Shown here one piece after another: positions 51,941-59,745 of a DNA stretch of 64,000 bases (position 1 is its first letter; the number at the start of each line of letters is the position of its first letter). Both the position numbers and the translations under genes were made by a program. Below the pieces are notes generated by a model. It worked only from the letters and a program-made list of their open reading frames with translations. It was not told where the DNA came from and did not search any database. The DNA comes from Brachybacterium sp042666875 (GTDB taxonomy: Bacteria; Actinomycetota; Actinomycetes; Actinomycetales; Dermabacteraceae). The DNA lies in the NCBI RefSeq assembly GCF_042666875.1, contig NZ_JBHTCX010000010.1:62001-126000 (forward strand), in the 5' to 3' direction.

Positions 51941-52975
51941 TCAGCGCAGCGGCTTCTCGTACGTGCTGTCGACGTGGCGGCGGGTGAATCCGAGCGCCTC
52001 GTACAGACGGGTCGCGCCCGTCAGGCTCTCCGTGTCGACCTCGAGCTCGGCGGTGGTGCAGCCGGCGCGGGATGCGGCGTCGAGGCTGCGGGCGATGACG
52101 GCGCGCGCGATGCCCCGGCCACGGGCCTCCGGTCGGGTGCCGACCAGGGCGATGTGCAGGACTCCGGCGCGGTCCTCCGTGGCGAGGGCATAGCCGAGCA
52201 CGGTCCCCTCGGCATCGACCGCGATGGTGGACAGCGCCGGCCGGGCGGCGTGCGAGGTGCACAGCGCCCGCCACCGCTCCGGGGTGACCGGGGCCGAGCC
52301 CCAGTGATCGGCGAAGGCCGCCACGTGGGCGAGGCGGGTGAGCTCGAGATGGTCCTCCGCCGGCGCGAGCAGCTCCAGGCCGGGGAGCTGACGGGACTCG
52401 ATGTCGGCGGCGGGCAGGCCGCGCCCCATCGAGAACCAGCTGCGCGCACGGTGGTACCCGCGGCGGTCCAGCACGGGCCGGACATCGGCGCCACCCGCGA
52501 CCGCGGCGCCGGCACCGTCACCGCCACCGTCACCGTCACCGTCACCGGCCGACGGTTCGGGGTCGCGGCCTCCGGAGACGCGGACGATCGCGTCGGCTCC
52601 CGAATGCCGGTCGGCGGCCACCTGGGCCGCACGCTCCTCGCCGCGCTCGAGCAGTGCCGTGCCGAGCCCACGGCGCCGGTATTCGGGGTCGACACCACCG
52701 CTGAGCTCGCATCGGGCCCGGCCGTCGCGATCGAGACCGGAGGCGACATCGAGCAGTCCGAAGGCGACCAGTCGCTCCCCGTCGCGCACGGCGAAGCTGT
52801 CAGCGCCGAGGTCGTGCCCGGGCATGGAGAGCCAGTCGCGGATGGTCGGCTCCTCCGCCGGCTCCTGACGCTGCTCGGCCGCGTCGATCCGGTTCAGCAA
52901 TGCGGTCACAGCGGGGGCGTCCTCGAGGGTGAGCGGCGTCCAGGACAGAGCGGCGAGAGTATCGAGGGAGGTCAC
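51941..52975 (-). CDS. Tandem GNAT acetyltransferase (MshD-like layout)
   Basis: A 344-residue protein with two GNAT domains, in about residues 10-150 and 195-344. Acetyl-CoA loops are GVDPEYRRRGLGTALL in the first and RPEARGRGIARAVI in the second. This layout is shared with mycothiol synthase MshD, but similarity beyond layout is not clear and the substrate is unknown. The loop GDGDGDGGGDGAG in the first domain is encoded by hexamer repeats. GTG 52973-52975 lies 6 bases after TAGACT. Confidence 0.82.
   Translation of the reverse strand: MTSLDTLAALSWTPLTLEDAPAVTALLNRIDAAEQRQEPAEEPTIRDWLSMPGHDLGADSFAVRDGERLVAFGLLDVASGLDRDGRARCELSGGVDPEYRRRGLGTALLERGEERAAQVAADRHSGADAIVRVSGGRDPEPSAGDGDGDGGGDGAGAAVAGGADVRPVLDRRGYHRARSWFSMGRGLPAADIESRQLPGLELLAPAEDHLELTRLAHVAAFADHWGSAPVTPERWRALCTSHAARPALSTIAVDAEGTVLGYALATEDRAGVLHIALVGTRPEARGRGIARAVIARSLDAASRAGCTTAELEVDTESLTGATRLYEALGFTRRHVDSTYEKPLR
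52513..52548. repeat. Hexanucleotide repeat (caccgt)6 in the GNAT gene
   Basis: Six tandem units of caccgt, two with one change, encode Gly-Asp dipeptides on the minus strand. The 6-base unit keeps the frame. Confidence 0.85.
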
Positions 52976-52981
52976 CGGCGC

Positions 52982-52987
52982 AGTCTA
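52982..52987 (-). promoter_or_regulatory. -10 box of a leaderless promoter for the GNAT gene
   Basis: TAGACT (minus strand) ends 6 bases before the GTG at 52975. Confidence 0.55.
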
Positions 52988-53021
52988 CGAGTGCTGGGCG
53001 CGCGAGCGGTCCCGCAGGGCG

Positions 53022-53777
53022 TCATCGCGCCGGCAGCCGGTACACCGAGACGTGCGAACGGGAGCCACCGGTGAACTCGGAGCGGTCCCAGCCGGCCCAC
53101 CGGGATTCGAGAGAGAAGCCCGCCAGCTGCGCCATCAGATCCAGCTCGCTGGGCCAGATGTAGCGCTGCGGGGTGCGGTCGATACTGGCCTCGCGGGAGC
53201 CGTCGACCGCAGGATCGAAGCGGACGTGGTGGGAGACGAGCTGCTGGGTCAGGGGGTCGATGGTGTCGACCAGCAGGTACCCGGCCTCGGAGACCTCGAG
53301 GGTGCCGTCCTTGCCCGGCGCCAGTGAGCGCAGATCCGGCACGCCGAGCTCGATCACGAAGCAGCCGCCGGGCGCGAGGTGCCGGGCGGCGTTGCGGAAG
53401 CACTGGACCTGCTGCTCCTGGGTGAGCAGATTCGAGATCGTGTTGAACACGAGATAGGCGAGAGAGAAGCCCTCCCCCGCGCTCGCTGTCGTCATGTCGC
53501 CGGCGACGACGGGGATCGTCTGCTCGTCGGCCTTCTCGCGCAGCCGCGCGATCATCGCCTCCGAGAGCTCGAGCCCGACGACCTCGACGCCCGACTCGCG
53601 CAGCGGGATCGCGACCCGCCCGGTGCCGACAGCGAACTCGACGGCGCGCCCGCCTGCGGCGAGGTCCCTCAGCATCTCGACCGTCGGCCCGAGCACGTCC
53701 GGGGCGAACATGCCCTCGCCGGGGGTGTCGTACCCGGCGGCGGCATGCTCGTCCCACAGACGTGATTGATCGACCAT
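53022..53777 (-). CDS. Class I SAM-dependent methyltransferase
   Basis: A 251-residue protein with motif I AVEFAVGTGRVAIPL (about residues 44-58), the acidic end of strand 2 in VVGLELSEAMI, GDMTTASAGEGF and a LVFNTISNLLTQEQQ strand 4 region. It matches the broad small-molecule methyltransferase group (Methyltransf_25/11). The acceptor is unknown. The start at 53775-53777 lacks a ribosome-binding site; CACGAT ends 6 bases before it and may be a leaderless box. Confidence 0.88.
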   Translation of the reverse strand: MVDQSRLWDEHAAAGYDTPGEGMFAPDVLGPTVEMLRDLAAGGRAVEFAVGTGRVAIPLRESGVEVVGLELSEAMIARLREKADEQTIPVVAGDMTTASAGEGFSLAYLVFNTISNLLTQEQQVQCFRNAARHLAPGGCFVIELGVPDLRSLAPGKDGTLEVSEAGYLLVDTIDPLTQQLVSHHVRFDPAVDGSREASIDRTPQRYIWPSELDLMAQLAGFSLESRWAGWDRSEFTGGSRSHVSVYRLPAR

Positions 53778-53851
53778 GGACTCATCGTGCGCCGGTGCGA
53801 GGCCTCCTGTCGCGGGAATTTCCCCTCAGCGGCCCTCGCGCCGGCACGCGC

Positions 53852-55918
53852 TCATCGCTGCCGGGAGCCCGGGGCCCACCACCTCCGGCCGGGCTTCTCG
53901 CGGCGGGATCGCGCCCCGTCCGGAGCCGCGGCCGACGTGTCCGGCTCGTCCTGCGTCGGCCCGTTCTCCGTGGCCTCGTACGCTGCGACCTCCTCCTGGA
54001 TGGCGCGGAGCCGGGCCAGGTCGAGCTTGCGACCGCGGGCGAAGTCGACGATGCCGTTCTTCTCCTGGAACACGTCGGTCATCTGCGTGTAGCAGTAGGC
54101 GAACATCAGCGGATCCTCGAGCAGCACGCGGGTCAGTCCCTCGAAGCGCTCGTAGAGCTCCTCCTCGCTGCGGATGCGCTCGCCGTAGCCCCAGGACTGG
54201 GCCGCATTGTTCCCGGCCTTCTCGGCCTCGGCCGCCTCTCGGGCCTCCTGCTCGTTCCACCAGATGCCGCCGTACTCGGAGACGAAGTAGGGCTGGCCGG
54301 CGTACGGCAGCGAGAAGGCCCCGTCGGCGAAGGGCATCTCGTCGGGGCCGAGATCGTGCCGGTTGACGTGAGGCCTGCCGTCGGCCAGGCCGGCCTGTTC
54401 GACGCGGAACCGTTCCGGGTCCTGCTCGTAGGAGTGGGAGTCGTAGATGTCGGCGCCGCGCACGCGGTGGGAATAGCCCGAGGCGTCCAGCACCGGCCGC
54501 GTGGGGTCGGCGAGCTTGGTCGCGTCGTACATCGCCTGGGTGACGTCGTCGAGCTGGGTGAAGCGGTCGTGCAGGACCTGGTGGGTCTCGTTCAACGGGC
54601 ACCAGCCGATGATCGAGGGATGGTTCAGGTCGCGCTGGACGGCCTCGATCCACTGCCCGACGAAATTGGCAGGCGGCTGCTGATTGTCGCCGAGCGGGCC
54701 GTAGCCGGAGACACCCCAGTCGCCGAACTCGCCCCAGGTGAGGTAGCCGTGCAGATCGGACCAGAACAGCATCCGCTGCTCGAAGACCTTCTGGTGCAGG
54801 CGCGCTCCGTTGAAGCCGGCCTCGAGGGAGAGGCGGATGTCCGTGGTCAGCGCCTCGTCCGCCGGCGCCGTCATGAAGGATTCCTCCCAGTACCCCTGGT
54901 CCAGGATCAGGCGCTGGAAGACCTTCGTGCCGTTGATGCGGAACTCATGGTCGCGCAGCGAGGTCGAGCGAAGGCCCGCGTAGGAGCGGACCTCGTCCAG
55001 TGCGCCGCCGTCCGCATCCAGCAGTCGCACGGTGAGGGCGTAGAGCTCCGGAGCGCCGGGGCCCCAGATCCGCACAGCGTCCTCGGGGATCGTCAGCTCC
55101 AGGTGCGGGGCGAGATCGAGGTCGGCGCGCACCTCCGCCCGGGCGACCTCCTCGCCGCCGGGCACCGAGGCGACGACCTCGAGGCGCGTGCCGGGCGTGG
55201 TGCGCGACAGCGGCACGTCGATCGCGAAGCAGCGACCTGCGAGCGAGGGCAGGATCCGCAGCGAACGGATCTCGTCGGCCGGGACGCCCTCGAGCCACAC
55301 CGTCTGCCAGATGCCGGTGGTGCGGTGGTAATTGGCGTGGGTGGGACGGAACTTGCTGTCCTGCTTGCCGCGCGCCTGGGGGCCCGTGTGCGGGTCGCGG
55401 GCGCGCACCACGATCTCGACCTCCGCGCCGGGTTCGGCACCCGGGACGCCGGAGAGGTCGGCGGCGAAGTGGGTGAAGCCGCCGCGGTGGCGGGCCACCT
55501 CGACGCCGTTCGCCCACACGGTGGCGTCGTGGTCGACGGCCTCGAAGCGCACGATCGGGCGCAGACCCTGCCAATCGGCGGGAATGGTGACGGTACGGCG
55601 GTACCAGACGGCCTCGAGGAAATCTCGGTTGCCGACGCCGGAGGCCTCGGTCTCCGGCGCGAAGGGCACGGTGATCGTGCCGGCGAGCTCGCGCTCGACG
55701 AGGCCGCGTTCGCGCCCGGTGTCGCCCTGGTCGATCTCGAACTGCCAGGTGCCGTTGAGGTTCAGCCAGGCGGGGCGTTGCAGCTGAGGCCGGGGGTGCT
55801 CGGGCTTCGGGACGTCGGTGGCGGCGGACAGCGGTGCATCGAGCTGCGCGGCGAGTTGATCGGCGCGGGAGAACAGGGAGCTGAGGTGCTCCGGCAGGTC
55901 GGGGTTCTGGGCGTTCAC
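53852..55918 (-). CDS. Glycoside hydrolase family 2 enzyme
   Basis: A 688-residue cytoplasmic GH2 enzyme (beta-galactosidase, -glucuronidase or -mannosidase group). Domain order is the sugar-binding jelly roll (about 50-220, LNLNGTWQFEID), an immunoglobulin-like domain and the TIM barrel. The acid/base is Glu444 in WCPLNETHQ and the nucleophile Glu548 in YFVSEYGGIWW. No signal peptide, so oligosaccharides must be imported. GTG 55916-55918 has CAGGAG upstream. The LacI-type gene just upstream is the obvious regulator. Confidence 0.93.
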   Translation of the reverse strand: MNAQNPDLPEHLSSLFSRADQLAAQLDAPLSAATDVPKPEHPRPQLQRPAWLNLNGTWQFEIDQGDTGRERGLVERELAGTITVPFAPETEASGVGNRDFLEAVWYRRTVTIPADWQGLRPIVRFEAVDHDATVWANGVEVARHRGGFTHFAADLSGVPGAEPGAEVEIVVRARDPHTGPQARGKQDSKFRPTHANYHRTTGIWQTVWLEGVPADEIRSLRILPSLAGRCFAIDVPLSRTTPGTRLEVVASVPGGEEVARAEVRADLDLAPHLELTIPEDAVRIWGPGAPELYALTVRLLDADGGALDEVRSYAGLRSTSLRDHEFRINGTKVFQRLILDQGYWEESFMTAPADEALTTDIRLSLEAGFNGARLHQKVFEQRMLFWSDLHGYLTWGEFGDWGVSGYGPLGDNQQPPANFVGQWIEAVQRDLNHPSIIGWCPLNETHQVLHDRFTQLDDVTQAMYDATKLADPTRPVLDASGYSHRVRGADIYDSHSYEQDPERFRVEQAGLADGRPHVNRHDLGPDEMPFADGAFSLPYAGQPYFVSEYGGIWWNEQEAREAAEAEKAGNNAAQSWGYGERIRSEEELYERFEGLTRVLLEDPLMFAYCYTQMTDVFQEKNGIVDFARGRKLDLARLRAIQEEVAAYEATENGPTQDEPDTSAAAPDGARSRREKPGRRWWAPGSRQR

Positions 55919-56000
55919 GGACAGCTCCTGGGATCGGCGGGGCTCGGCGCTGAGTCACCGGCGCTCTCGAGGCACCGGCACGGATCGTTCAGGTCCCAGT

Positions 56001-56026
56001 CAAGCGCACCCGCGACGCGCTTGCAA
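56001..56026. promoter_or_regulatory. Possible LacI-family operator upstream of the GH2 gene
   Basis: An inverted repeat caagcgc (56001-56007) and gcgcttg (56017-56023) with a 9-base spacer. The minus strand shows TTGCAAGCGC, one half of the canonical LacI-family operator. The spacing is wider than usual, so this is tentative. Confidence 0.35.
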
Positions 56027-56034
56027 CGTGGGAA

Positions 56035-57051
56035 TCAGTGATGGCCCGGCGGCCGCGTCGAATCGCGCTCGATCAGGCGGTGCGGGATCACGGTCTCGGC
56101 TCCGTCCTCGTGCGCCGTGCCCGCCAGGGCTGCGTCCAACGCGGCCGCGATCAGGGCATCGAGGTCCGGGGCCACCGTGGTCAGCGACGGCCGCGACCAC
56201 GCGGCCTCGGGCACGTCGTCCCAGCCCACGACCGCCACCTCTGCCGGCACTGCCACGCCGCGATCGGCCAGGGCGCTCAGGGCGCCGAGGGCCAGCAGGT
56301 CGTTGCCGGCCACGACCGCATCGACGTCGATCGTCTCGGCCAGGACCTCCTGCACCGCGCGGTACCCGGCCTCGCGGGTCCATGAGCTGACAGCGCGGAC
56401 GAGCTCGGGGTCCCGGGGCAGGCCGGCACTGTCCCTGGCGGCCCGGAACCCCGCGAGCCGGTCCGCGCCGGTGGAGCGCTCGGCGCCTTCGGCACCGAGG
56501 AACAGCAGTCGCCGGTGTCCGCCGCGGGCGAGGCGCCGCACCACCTCGGCCGCGGAGGCGGCGTTGTCGATCGCCACGTGCACCACGTTCGGGGCGGCCG
56601 GCAAGGACTCCCCCAGCAGCACCACAGGAGGCCCGGACTCACGCCCGGCCAGGTCCGCCGGATCCAGGGCGGAGGGCGAGATGATGACGGCGTCGACGGG
56701 GCGGGCGGTGCGGCCGTGCACGTGGGCGCGCTCCGTCTCGGCGCTGTGCAGGGAGACCTCGACGCTGACGGTGTAGCCGCGCTCGCGGGCGGCGGCCTGG
56801 GCCCGCTCCGCCAGGCGGGCGAAGTAGGGGTTCTGCAGCTCGGGGACGACCAGCGCGATCGACCGGGTGGGGCCTCCGCGCAGCTCCCGGCCCACGTGGT
56901 TGGGCACGTAGCCGAGCTCGTCGATCGCCTCCAGGACCTTCGCGCGGGTCTCGGTCCGGACCACGGGGCGGTCGTTGACGACGTTGGAGACCGTCTTCCA
57001 CGACACCCCGGCGCGCTGGGCGACGTCCTTGATGCTCACCCTGCGCGCCAT
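56035..57051 (-). CDS. LacI-family transcriptional regulator
   Basis: A 338-residue repressor. The N-terminal helix-turn-helix and hinge, VSIKDVAQRAGVSWKTVSNV and YVPNHVGRELRGG, are typical, followed by the periplasmic-binding-like sugar domain (IALVVPELQNPYFARLAER, VVGWDDVPEAAWSRPSLTT). The inducer is probably a product of the GH2 enzyme encoded 116 bases downstream. GGAGGAG precedes ATG 57049-57051; an in-frame upstream ATG is less likely. Confidence 0.93.
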   Translation of the reverse strand: MARRVSIKDVAQRAGVSWKTVSNVVNDRPVVRTETRAKVLEAIDELGYVPNHVGRELRGGPTRSIALVVPELQNPYFARLAERAQAAARERGYTVSVEVSLHSAETERAHVHGRTARPVDAVIISPSALDPADLAGRESGPPVVLLGESLPAAPNVVHVAIDNAASAAEVVRRLARGGHRRLLFLGAEGAERSTGADRLAGFRAARDSAGLPRDPELVRAVSSWTREAGYRAVQEVLAETIDVDAVVAGNDLLALGALSALADRGVAVPAEVAVVGWDDVPEAAWSRPSLTTVAPDLDALIAAALDAALAGTAHEDGAETVIPHRLIERDSTRPPGHH

Positions 57052-57322
57052 TCGCGGACTCCTCCGTCTCCCCGTCGTGAACTGTTCTGGCGACAATACC
57101 GGCGTGTTCGCAGCCGATGCCGGAACAGGTGTATGTCACATCCGGTGCGGTGATCGTCCTCCCTGGACAGCGGCGGGTCTAGTGTTGTCGGAGCGTGCCG
57201 TCATCCCGCCGCGGCACAGGTCCCACCTCGTATGGTGGTGACAGCGCAGGCTTCGAGTCGCTGCCATGGCAGCGCCTGGCGCAACGCACCGGGCGGGATC
57301 TGCACCTTCAGAACGGATTCCC

Positions 57323-58786
57323 GTGACCTCCCCTGACTTCGCACGCCTCGGCGTGCCCTCCGTCCTGCTCGACGCGCTCGCGCCCCAGGGCATCACCCAG
57401 CCCACCCCCATCCAGGCCGCGACGCTGCCGGACTCCCTGTCCGGGCGCGACATCCTCGGCCGTGGCCGCACGGGCTCGGGCAAGACCTACGCCTTCGGCC
57501 TGCCCCTGGTCGCACGCCTGATCGCCGAGCCCCGCCGCCGCGCCGCGCGCCGGCCCCGCTCGCTCATCCTCGCCCCCACGCGTGAGCTCGCCTCCCAGAT
57601 CTCCGAGTCGCTGCGGCCGCTGGAAGCGGCCGCCGGGCTGCGCAGCGCCGTCGTGTTCGGCGGCGTCGGCCAGAATCCCCAGGTCAAGGCGCTCGCCGCC
57701 GGCGTCGACGTGGTCGTCGCCTGCCCGGGCCGGCTGCTGGACCTGATGGGACAGGGCCACGTGGACCTCAGCGCCGTCGAGATCACCGTGATCGACGAGG
57801 CCGATCACATGGCCGACATGGGCTTCCTGCCCATGGTGCGCCGCATCCTGGATGCGACGCCGAAGCAGGGCCAGCGCATGCTGTTCTCGGCCACCCTCGA
57901 CGCCGGTGTGAACAAGCTGGTCAAGCAGTTCCTGTCCTCCCCCGTGACGCACTCGGCGGACCCGGCCACGAGCCCCGTCGGCACCATGGAGCACCATGTG
58001 CTCGAGGTCGACGCCGCCACCCGGTTCGACGTGCTGCGCGACCTCGCCGCGGCGCCGGGCCGCACGATCATGTTCACGCGCACGAAGTACGGGGCGAAGA
58101 ACCTCGCCCGCAAGCTCGCCGCGCGCGGTGTGGACGCCGTCGACCTGCACGGCAACCTCTCGCAGAACGCCCGCACCCGGAACCTCGAGGCCTTCGGCTC
58201 CGGGACGAACACCACGCTGGTGTGCACCGACATCGCCGCCCGCGGCATCCACGTCGACGAGGTGGCCGTCGTGGTCCACGCCGACCCGCCCGTCGAGCAC
58301 AAGGCCTACCTGCACCGTTCGGGCCGCACCGCCCGCGCCGGCGAGAGCGGCACCGTGATCACCGTGCAGACGCCGGACCAGAAGCGCGATGTCCACGACC
58401 TCATGCGCAAGGCGGGCATCAAGCCCACCTTCCACGCGAGCGTGGTCCCCACCAGCCCCGTGCTGACCGTGCTCGCCCCCGGCGAGCGCACGGAGATGCA
58501 CGAGCCCCGTGAACCCGCCCCGGCCGCTGAATCCCAGCGCTCCGGTGGCGGTCAGGGCCGTGGCCAGGGCGGCCGTGGCCAGGGCGGTCGCGGCGGGGGA
58601 CGCGGTGGCCAGGGCGGCCGCGGTCAGGGCGGCGGACGTGGTCGTTCCGGCGGCCAGGGCCGCAGCGGCGGCGAGGGCGGCGGACGCCGCGGCGGCCAGG
58701 CGGCTCCCGCGGGCTCGGGCGCACGACGCCAGGGCGGCTCGAGCGGCTCCGGCCTCGCGGCCTACTCCTCCGGTCGGAACCGATGA
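57323..58786 (+). CDS. DEAD-box RNA helicase with RGG-rich tail
   Basis: A 487-residue RNA helicase. The Q motif region (ARLGVPSVLLDALAPQGITQ), motif I GRTGSGKT, Ia PTRELASQ, II DEAD, III SAT and VI HRSGRTARAG are all intact. Residues from about 405 form a Gly/Arg/Gln-rich tail (RGG-like) for RNA contact. GTG 57323 is chosen because the Q motif follows at normal distance; GTG/ATG further upstream at 57266 is possible. The leader from a possible -10 box at 57180 (TAGTGT) would be about 130 bases, as seen in cold-induced helicases. The stop overlaps the rhodanese start. Confidence 0.93.
   Translation: MTSPDFARLGVPSVLLDALAPQGITQPTPIQAATLPDSLSGRDILGRGRTGSGKTYAFGLPLVARLIAEPRRRAARRPRSLILAPTRELASQISESLRPLEAAAGLRSAVVFGGVGQNPQVKALAAGVDVVVACPGRLLDLMGQGHVDLSAVEITVIDEADHMADMGFLPMVRRILDATPKQGQRMLFSATLDAGVNKLVKQFLSSPVTHSADPATSPVGTMEHHVLEVDAATRFDVLRDLAAAPGRTIMFTRTKYGAKNLARKLAARGVDAVDLHGNLSQNARTRNLEAFGSGTNTTLVCTDIAARGIHVDEVAVVVHADPPVEHKAYLHRSGRTARAGESGTVITVQTPDQKRDVHDLMRKAGIKPTFHASVVPTSPVLTVLAPGERTEMHEPREPAPAAESQRSGGGQGRGQGGRGQGGRGGGRGGQGGRGQGGGRGRSGGQGRSGGEGGGRRGGQAAPAGSGARRQGGSSGSGLAAYSSGRNR
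58546..58760. repeat. Gly/Arg/Gln-coding low-complexity repeat
   Basis: Irregular repeats around ggccagggcggccgtgg encode the RGG-like tail of the DEAD-box helicase. Confidence 0.8.
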
Positions 58787-59226
58787 CCGAGGCGAGCGCC
58801 GGACGGCGCAGGGCCGAGGCCCCCACCAGGCACAGCATCGACGAGATCCTCGCCGCCGCCCGCCAGGGCCACGAGCAGGTCGAGCCGGTCGAGCTGTCGA
58901 CCCTCCTGGATCAGGGCGTCCACGTGATCGACATCCGTTCCGCGGTCACGCGCGAACCCGAGGGGCACATCCCCGGTGCCACGGTGATCGAGCGACTCGT
59001 CCTCGAGTGGCGACTCGATCCCCAGAGCGCCGACCGCATGGCCGACGGGCCGGACTACGACGACCAGATCGTCGTGGTCTGCAACGAGGGCTACTACTCC
59101 TCGCTCGCCGCCCGCGACCTGCGTGATCTCGGATTCCACCGCGCCACGGACCTGGCCGGCGGCTTCCGCGCCTACCGGGCGGCGGGGCTGCCCGTCGCGG
59201 GTGAGCCCGCGCGCTACGTGGACTGA
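58783..59226 (+). CDS. Rhodanese-like domain protein
   Basis: A 147-residue protein with one rhodanese domain. LLDQGVHVIDIRSAVTREPE, HIPGATVIERLVLEWRLDP and the active-site loop VVCNEGYYSS (catalytic Cys) fit the single-domain sulfurtransferase family. Its ATG overlaps the helicase stop as ATGA, so the two are translated together; no functional link is known. It has a charged N-terminal extension of about 35 residues. Confidence 0.9.
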   Translation: MTEASAGRRRAEAPTRHSIDEILAAARQGHEQVEPVELSTLLDQGVHVIDIRSAVTREPEGHIPGATVIERLVLEWRLDPQSADRMADGPDYDDQIVVVCNEGYYSSLAARDLRDLGFHRATDLAGGFRAYRAAGLPVAGEPARYVD

Positions 59227-59239
59227 GGATCGACCACCC

Positions 59240-59274
59240 AGGAGGGGCGGTGCCGAGACGGCGCCGCCCCTCCT
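59240..59274 (+). terminator. Hairpin downstream of the helicase-rhodanese unit
   Basis: Arms aggaggggcgg and ccgcccctcct (11 bp) extend inward to about 16 pairs with a 3-base loop. No T run. Confidence 0.65.
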
Positions 59275-59319
59275 GCATGTCCGGAACTATCACCGGGATC
59301 ACAGCCGACACTTCGTTCC

Positions 59320-59348
59320 TTGCGCAACCATGCAATCCGCGGCAGACT
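59320..59348 (+). promoter_or_regulatory. ArsR promoter with operator in the spacer
   Basis: TTGCGC (59320-59325) and CAGACT (59343-59348) are 17 bases apart, and the GTG start lies 7 bases after the -10 box. A dyad TTGC-N8-GCAA (59320-59335) overlaps the -35 box, the usual place for ArsR self-repression. Confidence 0.55.
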
Positions 59349-59355
59349 CGCCGAC

Positions 59356-59745
59356 GTGCACACCCCGATGACGTCCGGTCCGGCCGCCGAGGCGGCCGGC
59401 CACCGCCAGCACGCGGAACCCACCGAGCCGCAGCTCGCCGCGGCTGCCGACACCTTCGCGATGCTCGCCAGCCCGGCCCGTCTCCACCTCGTCCAGCTCA
59501 TGAGCTCGGGCCACCTGGACGTCGGCACCCTGGCTGCGCGGGTCGGGCTGAGCCTGCCCACCACCAGTCAGCATCTGAGCAAGCTGCGCCTGGCCGGCAT
59601 CGTCTCCGCCCGCCGCGAGGGCCGCCACAGCTACTACACGGTCGATGATCCGCACGTGCTCTCCCTGGTCGAGCAGATCTTCGAGCACATCGCGCCCGAC
59701 GGGACGCTCGCCCCCGACCCCCCGCCGAAGGACTCCCCCGCATGA
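59356..59745 (+). CDS. ArsR/SmtB-family metal-sensing repressor
   Basis: A 129-residue winged-helix repressor. ADTFAMLASPARLHLVQLM and the recognition helix LSLPTTSQHLSKLRLAGIV are diagnostic. The last helix holds D-P-H, then ten residues, then H in DDPHVLSLVEQIFEHIAPD, the alpha-5 zinc/cobalt/nickel site of CzrA and SmtB-type sensors. It should repress itself and the metal exporter gene that overlaps its stop by ATGA. GTG 59356 fits the leaderless promoter; ATG 59368 is an alternative. Confidence 0.9.
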   Translation: MHTPMTSGPAAEAAGHRQHAEPTEPQLAAAADTFAMLASPARLHLVQLMSSGHLDVGTLAARVGLSLPTTSQHLSKLRLAGIVSARREGRHSYYTVDDPHVLSLVEQIFEHIAPDGTLAPDPPPKDSPA

